Assembly (NCBI GenBank): GCA_009778945.1
Contig: WRFF01000047.1
Location: 1 to 11,416 of the forward strand
Reading direction: 5' to 3'
Origin: Clostridiales bacterium
GTDB taxonomy: Bacteria; Bacillota; Clostridia; Peptostreptococcales; Anaerovoracaceae
Length of the DNA: 11,416 nucleotides
The stretch's first letter is position 1, and every line of letters begins with the position of its first letter. The notes under the pieces were generated by a model. It was not told where the DNA came from. It worked only from the letters and a program-made list of their open reading frames with translations, and did not search any database. Shown here piece by piece: positions 6,287-11,416 of the stretch. The translations under genes and the position numbers were made by a program.

Positions 6287-7557
6287 TTGTTGTATTTCCA
6301 CGGGGAGATCATCGTAGAGACCCAACCGGCGTCCGCCCCCAGGCAGATGCCGAGCGCGATATCGCCGTCCCCGGCTTCCAGGCATTTCTCCATCATCGCA
6401 CGCACTTCCAGCTCCAGCATTTTCTCTTCTTCCTGCTCCTCCCTGCTGTACGGCAGGCGCAGATCGCCCAGCAGCTTCTCGATCTCACGCGCGATCCGCA
6501 CGGTCGCGGCCATCCCCTCCTTTGTCGGCGTGGCAAACGCTTCGTCCTGGCATTTGAGCACGAGGGCCGTGGAACCGCCTAATATCCCGATCGTGACAGC
6601 CAGGCTCAGCATGGCGCTGACCTCCTCCAGCCGCGGCGGGAACGCGCCCTGGAACATATTGTTGTTTTGGATGAACCGGATGTCCGTATAGCCGAAACGG
6701 GCGCAGTATTCCTCGCAGAGCCGTTTCGTCACGCGCATCATCGCGGCGTCCTGCACGAGGTTCATATTGATCCCGAATTCCAGATAGACCTGTTTCAGCC
6801 CCTGCTCCGCCCCGAGCAGGGATTGCGCCACCATAACGAACGACTTGAAGCCGCAACTGTCGTAGCCTGTGAGGTTGCACGCGATATGCGGGCTTTGCGG
6901 CACGCCGCGCTCGTGATAGATCGCCGCAAGCCGCGTCTCGTACTGATTGATACGGATCTCTTCCGCCAGCGTGATATTCTTGCAGTGCGCCATGACCTCC
7001 TGAATGGATCGGCAGTTGCAGGCGTTCCATCCCGCGGCCAAGGCGATCTCGGACGCCAGGCGGCCGTCCTCGTCGGTCGAGTTGAGGGACATGGGGGACT
7101 TTACAGCCTTCTTGATCCTTCGGGCCTCCCACACCCCGTGATTTACGATAGGCCAGCCGTTGAGCATGGTCGCGCCTTCTTTCCGGCTGCGCTCAATACC
7201 GTCCGCGGCCATTCCGTATTTGTTTTTCCGCGTGTAGGAGTCGGAAAACACGTTCCACAGGCCGTCCGGCACAAGGGGGGAATTCTCCTCCACATAACCC
7301 ATGCCGTCCAGCATGAATTCCGTCAGGGCCTGCCCGAACTGCGGCTGGAAGAGGTGCTTCCCCTCCTCTTCCACCTCCGCCAGCTTGATCGCGTAATTCC
7401 GTCCCGCCCCTACGGAAAGTTCATACGCGGCGGCGATGGATTCGTCCAGGTTTTCGATATCGCGGCTCGTTTCCCACTGCGGAAGAACTTCCTCTTTCCG
7501 AATGCGGAAAAACTCCTCGTCGTCAAGCCGTTTGTTTCGGATGGTGTATTTGGCCAT
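6181..7557 (-). CDS. glmE: GlmE-like large mutase subunit, frameshifted near its C-terminus
   Basis: A TIM-barrel catalytic subunit of the methylaspartate mutase epsilon family. The 458-codon frame is homologous up to KYNKG (residues 421-425); the last 33 residues are out-of-frame junk, and the true C-terminus lies in another frame ending at 6141. Family landmarks are DSYTRKNKYG (R110, equal to claw R100 of C. cochlearium GlmE), MLNGWPIVNHGV, AGW, KxxxE at K335/E339 (adenosyl-ribose contacts), TPTKEG and KYN. Unlike true glutamate mutase, R66 is Q73, R149 is N159, E171 is N181, Y177 is E187 and Y181 is H191. The glutamate-binding site is thus largely replaced, so the substrate is probably different. 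AAAGGAA with 8 nt spacing precedes the ATG. Family certain; substrate unknown. Confidence 0.85.
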   Translation of the reverse strand: MAKYTIRNKRLDDEEFFRIRKEEVLPQWETSRDIENLDESIAAAYELSVGAGRNYAIKLAEVEEEGKHLFQPQFGQALTEFMLDGMGYVEENSPLVPDGLWNVFSDSYTRKNKYGMAADGIERSRKEGATMLNGWPIVNHGVWEARRIKKAVKSPMSLNSTDEDGRLASEIALAAGWNACNCRSIQEVMAHCKNITLAEEIRINQYETRLAAIYHERGVPQSPHIACNLTGYDSCGFKSFVMVAQSLLGAEQGLKQVYLEFGINMNLVQDAAMMRVTKRLCEEYCARFGYTDIRFIQNNNMFQGAFPPRLEEVSAMLSLAVTIGILGGSTALVLKCQDEAFATPTKEGMAATVRIAREIEKLLGDLRLPYSREEQEEEKMLELEVRAMMEKCLEAGDGDIALGICLGADAGWVSTMISPWKYNKGHAASERGQRVPSGEAPKPCEKRGQAARFRHGCR

Positions 7558-7583
7558 TCTATCGGTTCCTTTCTCTGTTACGA

Positions 7584-8942
7584 TTACGGCAGGAAGAGCG
7601 GGACGATTTCACGGACGTCATCTTTCATTTCGAACGTTCCGATGAAATCCAGAATGTCCTCTTCCCGTCCCTCTATCCACTGTTTGCCGGAATATTTGGC
7701 GCAGTCGTAGAATCTCGCATGATGCTCCTCGGCTGTCATCGGAAAAGCGGGCGTACCGGGCGGGATATCGATCTGCCCGTGATATTGCCGGCCATCCTTT
7801 GTCCAAACGTTTATGTCGGAGGCGTAGTGCGTTCGATCGACGGCGGGATCCATGCGTACCGTGACTTTTTCTTTTATAAAGTCATAAATCATCGGATCTT
7901 TGACCATCTCCGCGTCGAAATGCGAAAGCGTGACGGGCGAGCGCAGGAGCGCGTCGGTCACACAGTAAGCCACGCAGAATTGCGCATCCACTCTCGGATT
8001 CGCGCCGATCTTGAACGGGCCCCCGACCAGTTTGAAAGCGTATGGGGGGAGAACAATCTCAACATTTTCCACATCGTCCCCCCCGAACCCGTGCTCTTTC
8101 ATCATCCGCAGGATGAGCTCTGTGCTGCCCTGAGTATTGCCGCAGGACGGATATTTTTTGAAATTGAGGTTTTTCAGATGCCATTCTTTGCCCAACTCTT
8201 TGGTCACAGGCGCAATGTCCGCATCGTCCCTGCCGAAGAGGTGGAAGTAGCCGTAGATGCCTTCCAAATAATTGATCGTCCCCGTAATCCCGCATTTTGC
8301 CAGCCGTGCGCATTCCACGCCCGCCTGCGCGATCCAGCCCTGCATGATCGGGCCGCCCAGCACCCCGTCAATAAAATGCTGAAAAGACGCGCCGCTCCGG
8401 TCGGAAACCAGGCCGAGCGCGTTCCATATCTGCCCCGCGTCAAGCCCCATAAGCTTTGAAGCCGCAGCCGCGCAGCCGAAGACCGCGGTGACGCCGGTGG
8501 GGTCAAATCCCGAGTAGTGCGCCTCCTCCAGTTTCAGCCGCAGGGAAACTTCCGTACCGACCGCTATGGCGGTGATGAATTCTTCTCCGCTGCAACCGCC
8601 GACGTACTCGGCCGCTGCGAAAGCGGCGGGGATGACCGCGCAGCCGAAATGCGGCCCCGGAGAAATATGGTCGTCTATATCCAGCGCGCGGCCCATAGCC
8701 GCATTTGCGAAAGCTGCCTGATGGGAGGGAAGCTTCGCGCCGCGGACAAAAACCGTCGCCTCCGGTTTGCCTCCCATATCTTCAACAAAATCGACCGCCG
8801 CCGATACGGCCGTCGCGCTGCCCGCGATGAGCGCCCCCCACGTCGCGCTAAGCTGCAGTTTGACGGTCTTGACGGTTATTTCATCCAGATCCGAATACTT
8901 CGTGTCATGGATGAAAGACGCTAATAACTGTTCCGATACCAT
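7584..8942 (-). CDS. MmgE/PrpD-family protein (2-methylcitrate dehydratase / cis-aconitate decarboxylase fold)
   Basis: A 452-residue member of the MmgE/PrpD superfamily, whose known members dehydrate 2-methylcitrate, decarboxylate cis-aconitate or act on related branched di- and tricarboxylic acids. Landmarks are GRALDIDDH (~85-92) followed by GPHFGCAVIPAAFAAAEYVG, the helical-domain segment SGFDPTGVTAVFGCAAAASK (144-163), and KKYPSCGNTQGSTE (262-275), which occupies the conserved Lys-[YF]-Pro active-site loop. That loop is usually KxYPxxxxxH-like; His is not obvious here, so the reaction may differ. GGAGAGGAGA precedes the ATG. It lies between glmL and glmE (30 and 26 bp gaps), where methylaspartate ammonia-lyase might be expected, and may process the mutase product. 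The substrate is unproven. Confidence 0.88.
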   Translation of the reverse strand: MVSEQLLASFIHDTKYSDLDEITVKTVKLQLSATWGALIAGSATAVSAAVDFVEDMGGKPEATVFVRGAKLPSHQAAFANAAMGRALDIDDHISPGPHFGCAVIPAAFAAAEYVGGCSGEEFITAIAVGTEVSLRLKLEEAHYSGFDPTGVTAVFGCAAAASKLMGLDAGQIWNALGLVSDRSGASFQHFIDGVLGGPIMQGWIAQAGVECARLAKCGITGTINYLEGIYGYFHLFGRDDADIAPVTKELGKEWHLKNLNFKKYPSCGNTQGSTELILRMMKEHGFGGDDVENVEIVLPPYAFKLVGGPFKIGANPRVDAQFCVAYCVTDALLRSPVTLSHFDAEMVKDPMIYDFIKEKVTVRMDPAVDRTHYASDINVWTKDGRQYHGQIDIPPGTPAFPMTAEEHHARFYDCAKYSGKQWIEGREEDILDFIGTFEMKDDVREIVPLFLP

Positions 8943-8972
8943 GGTGATTCTCCTCTCCTATAATTTTTCAGC

Positions 8973-10391
8973 TCACTCTTTTTCCAATAAAACGGGTTTC
9001 AAATGGTTCTTCATAATCCGCAGAGCCGCGTCCGGATGCTCCTGCGACAGAAGCCCTGTGGCGTAGAATAAATAGTCCGCGTCCAGATAAGCCGCGGGCG
9101 CGCGCGGTTTGAGGCTCCAGGGCGTTTGTTCCGAAAAAACCGCGGCTTTCAGGATCGCCTCGGGTCGGATCCCGTATTTGAAAATACCGCCTGTCCCTAA
9201 AATGTTTTTCACTTGATACAGGTTTTTCCCGTACTGGATATCGATCTCTCCCATGGTCGTAAACTCCGTTTTCAACGTCCCCGCGTGCCGTTCCACGGCG
9301 ATGCCCGCCGCGGAGGCCGCAAGCGCGATATCCATCAGGCTTTCCGAAAGGTTCTGCGGTATATATTCGACAGTTTTGCTTAAAAGATGCGTGTACACGT
9401 CGGGGTCGCAAAATGTTCCTGCGGGATCCATCAGTTCCGCCATAAGCTTCAGCCGTTCGGCGCCGGCAAGTTCAAAAATCGTACGGGCATTGTAACGGAT
9501 GCCCAAATCCCCCTCGACGGTGCGGCTGACCCGGGATTCGGGCAGGCCCCGCACGACCGTCTCATGCGTGAAAGAGACGATATCCGCCACGGAATGAACA
9601 TTGGTCGTGGCGCCGCCTGTTTCGACGACCAGGAGGCTTCCTATGCCCGGCTCAGTTTTGGTGCCGTCCGCCAAAAGTTCGGCCGCAATAAGGGATGCCT
9701 TCGGCGTCGGTATGACCGCCTTGTCAAAATAATCTTTCGCTTTGTCAAACCCTTTCGCGTGAATGATATGTTCAATAAAAATCTCACGTATCCGGTTTTG
9801 GGCCGGCTCCACGTTCACTTCGGTGACGCTGGGCAGCACATTTTGGGTGACGTAGACTTTCTTTCCGGCCTGTTCGAGCAGCTCACCGACCCGGCCGTTG
9901 ACGACGCGGTTGCCGCATACCAAAACCGGGCAGTCGATTCGGGATTTTGCCAATATCTCCGCGTTGTGAAGGATGACGTTTTTATTTCCTCCGTCCGTTC
10001 CGCCGCAAAGCATGATGATGTCACAGTCTTTTCCCTCAATCTCCTGTATGATCCCGTCGTCGATCTCGTATCCGTACGCGCCGACCACCTTCGCCCCCGC
10101 TCCTAAAGCCGCCCGGCGCGCCGCACTCAGGGTGAGATCTGGCACCAAGCCGATTGCGGCCATTTTCAGCCCTCCTGCGGCGCTGCTGCTGGCATACCGT
10201 CCGCACAGTTTGCTTTCATCAAAAGCGCAGGATTGTTTGAGTTCGGCCAGCGCTTTGTCAAAGCCAATAGATATGTCGGTTTCCACGGTAGTTGGGGATT
10301 GCGCACGCCCTATCACCTCTTCCGCGTCCAAATCAATCGCTGTGACTTTGGTATAGGTACTTCCGAAATCGACCAACAAGTATATCTTCAC
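8973..10391 (-). CDS. glmL: GlmL/MutL-type reactivase of an adenosylcobalamin mutase
   Basis: A 472-residue ASKHA-fold ATPase of the methylaspartate mutase accessory (MutL/GlmL) family, the actin/Hsp70-like proteins thought to eject damaged cobalamin and reactivate the mutase. The phosphate-1 loop is DFGSTYTKVTAID (8-20), the second glycine loop LCGGTDGGNKN (128-138), and the phosphate-2 loop VVETGGATTNVHS (255-267). The start is GTG at 10391, with AAGGGG 5 nt upstream and the usual M-x-x-x-L-L-VDFGST spacing. It is the first intact mutase gene of the operon and suggests a working carbon-skeleton mutase depends on it. Length and motifs are normal. Confidence 0.93.
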   Translation of the reverse strand: MKIYLLVDFGSTYTKVTAIDLDAEEVIGRAQSPTTVETDISIGFDKALAELKQSCAFDESKLCGRYASSSAAGGLKMAAIGLVPDLTLSAARRAALGAGAKVVGAYGYEIDDGIIQEIEGKDCDIIMLCGGTDGGNKNVILHNAEILAKSRIDCPVLVCGNRVVNGRVGELLEQAGKKVYVTQNVLPSVTEVNVEPAQNRIREIFIEHIIHAKGFDKAKDYFDKAVIPTPKASLIAAELLADGTKTEPGIGSLLVVETGGATTNVHSVADIVSFTHETVVRGLPESRVSRTVEGDLGIRYNARTIFELAGAERLKLMAELMDPAGTFCDPDVYTHLLSKTVEYIPQNLSESLMDIALAASAAGIAVERHAGTLKTEFTTMGEIDIQYGKNLYQVKNILGTGGIFKYGIRPEAILKAAVFSEQTPWSLKPRAPAAYLDADYLFYATGLLSQEHPDAALRIMKNHLKPVLLEKE

Positions 10392-10427
10392 AAAATCCCC
10401 TTCCGCGCCATTCCGCTCGACGACCGC

Positions 10428-10517
10428 TCACATTCCGGTGACCAAACCGTTGAGCCCTTTTACGGAGAACGCGTCCTTCATACCGGAAATCGGCGCGATT
10501 TTAACGAAATCATTCAC
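10428..10517 (-). CDS. short ORF between the cupin and glmL, in frame with the cupin
   Basis: GTG at 10517 opens 29 codons (VNDFVKIAPISGMKDAFSVK, then GLNGLVTGM) ending at TGA 10430-10428, with GAGGG about 7 nt upstream. The composition is protein-like and there are no stops back to the cupin TAA at 10544-10542, with which it is in frame, so readthrough would add 38 residues. It may be a small protein, the remnant of a gene lost between cupin and glmL, or a former cupin tail. No family is recognised. Confidence 0.35.
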   Translation of the reverse strand: MNDFVKIAPISGMKDAFSVKGLNGLVTGM

Positions 10518-10541
10518 AGCTTCGCCCTCTTCGGAAATGTA

Positions 10542-11015
10542 TTATTCCTTTTTCGCCGACACATTATAAACGGTTTCGCCCGAATACTCCGGGCTCATTA
10601 CAACCGAAAAGTGAAAAATCGGCTGCTCTACTTCCAGGAGACGAAGCGGATTGTGCCGCATCCCGCCGGGAACGAAGATCATCGAGGAGCTGTCGATCCT
10701 GTGCATCTCGCCGTCGAGCCCGAGTTCGATCACCGCGTGAAGATTGTACGGATCCTCCGGGTCACAGCCGAAAAATCCGATGAGCTCATCATAATCGTGC
10801 GTATGTTCCGAAAAGAGAGGGTCGCGAGGCTGTGCCTTTTTATACCAGGCGGTATTCATCTGAAACGCGCCGGGTACCTGGTTGCCGTCGATCCACAGAA
10901 TGCGTTTCGCAAAATGATGATAGAGTTCCTTTATGTCCGGCCCAATTATATCCGGCTCGTTCAAGCTCCGAACAATGTACTTGGCCGTATCCCGGCCATC
11001 TGTTTCATATGACAT
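10542..11015 (-). CDS. small cupin-fold protein
   Basis: A 157-residue single-domain cupin. The metal-site motif is EHTHDYDELIGFFG with H71, H73 and E77, and the second cupin motif is IFVPGGMRHNPL with H121; together they give the classical 3-His/1-Glu site. The N-terminus (GRDTAKYIVRSLN, HFAKRILWIDG) and GAFQMNTAWY belong to a conserved clostridial group with no settled function that I can name. GGAGG with 5 nt spacing precedes the ATG, and the gene overlaps the preceding fragment by 11 nt. Single-domain cupins may be isomerases, dioxygenases or ligand binders. Its place in the operon suggests handling of a pathway intermediate. Confidence 0.82.
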   Translation of the reverse strand: MSYETDGRDTAKYIVRSLNEPDIIGPDIKELYHHFAKRILWIDGNQVPGAFQMNTAWYKKAQPRDPLFSEHTHDYDELIGFFGCDPEDPYNLHAVIELGLDGEMHRIDSSSMIFVPGGMRHNPLRLLEVEQPIFHFSVVMSPEYSGETVYNVSAKKE

Positions 11016-11184
11016 TCTCGCCTCCTCTGGTCAATCCCTTGACAAATGCACGTCCAACACGGCGGGCCGCTGCCACGCTGACCTGAATCGCATTGTGTTC
11101 GAAACCCGGATTGATGAAAACTTTATCTACGCCATGCGCGTCCAATATCTCAATGAACGCCTCTCCATTTTTGTATTTAGCCAT
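11005..11184 (-). pseudogene. truncated N-terminus of a thiamine-diphosphate enzyme
   Basis: ATG at 11184, preceded by GAGGAAAG (6 nt), opens 59 codons. Residues 1-30 (MAKYKNGEAFIEILDAHGVD, then KVFINPGFEH) match the start of acetolactate-synthase-like ThDP enzymes, where this strand-helix-strand leads to the PG loop just before the catalytic Glu. Full proteins are ~550 residues. Here homology stops at about residue 35 and the frame ends in VSVAAARRVGRAFVKGLTRG, then GENVI-TGA, overlapping the cupin start. No cofactor or catalytic residues remain. It is first in the operon behind a good SD, so it may still be translated and couple into the cupin. Likely an internal deletion of an ancestral operon gene. 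Confidence 0.65.
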
Positions 11185-11222
11185 TCCACACTTTCCTCGT
11201 TCTTGCGCGCATTGCCGCGCAT

Positions 11223-11252
11223 ATTGTACAAAAATGCATCGCAAACGTACAA
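11223..11252 (-). promoter_or_regulatory. proximal promoter of the mutase operon (P2), with dyad
   Basis: Minus strand: TTGTAC (11252-11247), 18-bp spacer, TACAAT (11228-11223). The two hexamer regions form an inverted repeat, TTGTAC...GTACAA, with ATGCAT near the centre, so it may instead, or also, be an operator. Start would fall near 11216, about 30 nt before the ATG at 11184. Confidence 0.5.
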
Positions 11253-11273
11253 GTATCCGCTCTTTATTCAGTT

Positions 11274-11303
11274 ATTGTATACCTGCCAAAGAATGGTTGA
11301 CAA
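11274..11303 (-). promoter_or_regulatory. distal promoter of the mutase operon (P1)
   Basis: Minus strand: TTGTCA (11303-11298), 18-bp spacer, TACAAT (11279-11274). The -35 box lies inside the proximal copy of the duplicated 19-bp motif at 11287-11305. Confidence 0.55.
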
Positions 11304-11345
11304 GCAACTAATTTCGGAGTTTCGCGCAAAGAATGGTTGACAAGC
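11287..11345 (-). repeat. two identical 19-bp direct repeats, 40-bp period, over the operon promoter
   Basis: CAAAGAATGGTTGACAAGC (plus-strand spelling) occurs at 11287-11305 and 11327-11345 with no mismatch. The proximal copy covers the P1 -35 box; the distal copy starts 6 bp after the exonuclease stop. The 40-bp period is close to four helical turns, as expected for two protein sites on one DNA face. Candidate binding sites for the operon regulator, possibly the LysR protein. Confidence 0.8.
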
Positions 11346-11351
11346 GGGGTG

Positions 11352-11416
11352 TCAAAAAGCGTCCAGATCCAGCAGCACGGGACAGTGGTCGCTGCCCCCT
11401 ACTTCGTTCAGGATCA
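11352..11416 (-). CDS. xth: 3' end of exodeoxyribonuclease III (partial)
   Basis: The last 20 codons before TGA (11354-11352) read ILNEVGGSDHCPVLLDLDAF. The GSDHCPV motif holds the catalytic Asp-His pair found at the extreme C-terminus of ExoIII/APE-type nucleases, which cleave at abasic sites and degrade 3' ends during DNA repair. The rest lies beyond the right edge. It is on the same strand as the mutase operon but separated by the promoter region, so it is probably a different transcription unit. No terminator is evident after it. Confidence 0.85.
   Translation of the reverse strand, partial: ILNEVGGSDHCPVLLDLDAF

Noticed and set aside
6270..6295. Programmed ribosomal frameshift in glmE
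   Set aside because: The required shift is +1, the site lacks a -1 slippery heptamer or an obvious +1 stop-codon context, and canonical residues are missing at the joint. A deletion or base-call error is simpler.
6667..7710. Long plus-strand open frame opposite glmE
   Set aside because: Shadow of the glmE-like gene and the end of the prpD-like gene; no SD and no recognisable motif.
11338..11357. TTGACA...TGTCAA hairpin as a terminator for the exonuclease gene
   Set aside because: The stem is 6 bp, it includes the stop codon, and no T-tract follows on the minus strand.

Overview
The window looks like chromosomal DNA of an anaerobic Clostridia-type Firmicute with mid-range GC. The signs are strong AGGAGG-type ribosome binding sites, a UPF0291/DUF896 gene beside a nifS-nifU pair, and an adenosylcobalamin mutase operon. 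No rRNA, tRNA, CRISPR array or transposase is visible.

Layout. 1-129 is the 3' end of an unidentified plus-strand gene. 130-1025 is gene-poor; it holds a probable membrane-anchor remnant and two long imperfect inverted repeats (479-584 and 810-1009). 1026-2990 (minus) is a housekeeping operon: UPF0291 protein, NifS/IscS cysteine desulfurase, NifU/IscU scaffold. A divergent promoter region follows. 3220-5684 (plus) carries an alpha/beta-hydrolase, a corrinoid adenosyltransferase overlapping it by ATGA, a 24-codon ORF with a strong SD, and a LysR regulator. The LysR gene meets the next operon tail to tail with 3 bp between stop codons.

5688-11303 (minus) is the most interesting part. Read in its own direction it has two promoter-like sequences, the upstream one with its -35 inside a duplicated 19-bp motif. 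Then come a truncated ThDP-enzyme N-terminus, a cupin, a short ORF, a GlmL-type reactivase/chaperone, an MmgE/PrpD protein, a GlmE-like large mutase subunit and a GlmS-like B12-binding subunit. The window ends in the 3' end of an exonuclease III gene.

How they may work together. The adenosyltransferase would make the cofactor, GlmS binds it, GlmL reactivates the mutase, and GlmE holds the substrate. Compared with glutamate mutase recalled from memory, the GlmE-like protein keeps the cofactor-contacting Lys/Glu pair and one claw arginine. It has lost two of three claw arginines and the Glu/Tyr/Tyr substrate residues. Methylaspartate ammonia-lyase is absent and an MmgE/PrpD protein sits in its place. 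The cluster therefore probably encodes a carbon-skeleton rearrangement on something other than glutamate, followed by a dehydratase, isomerase or decarboxylase step. The glmE reading frame is broken close to its 3' end, with the conserved C-terminus continuing in another frame, so the copy is either damaged or carries a sequencing error.
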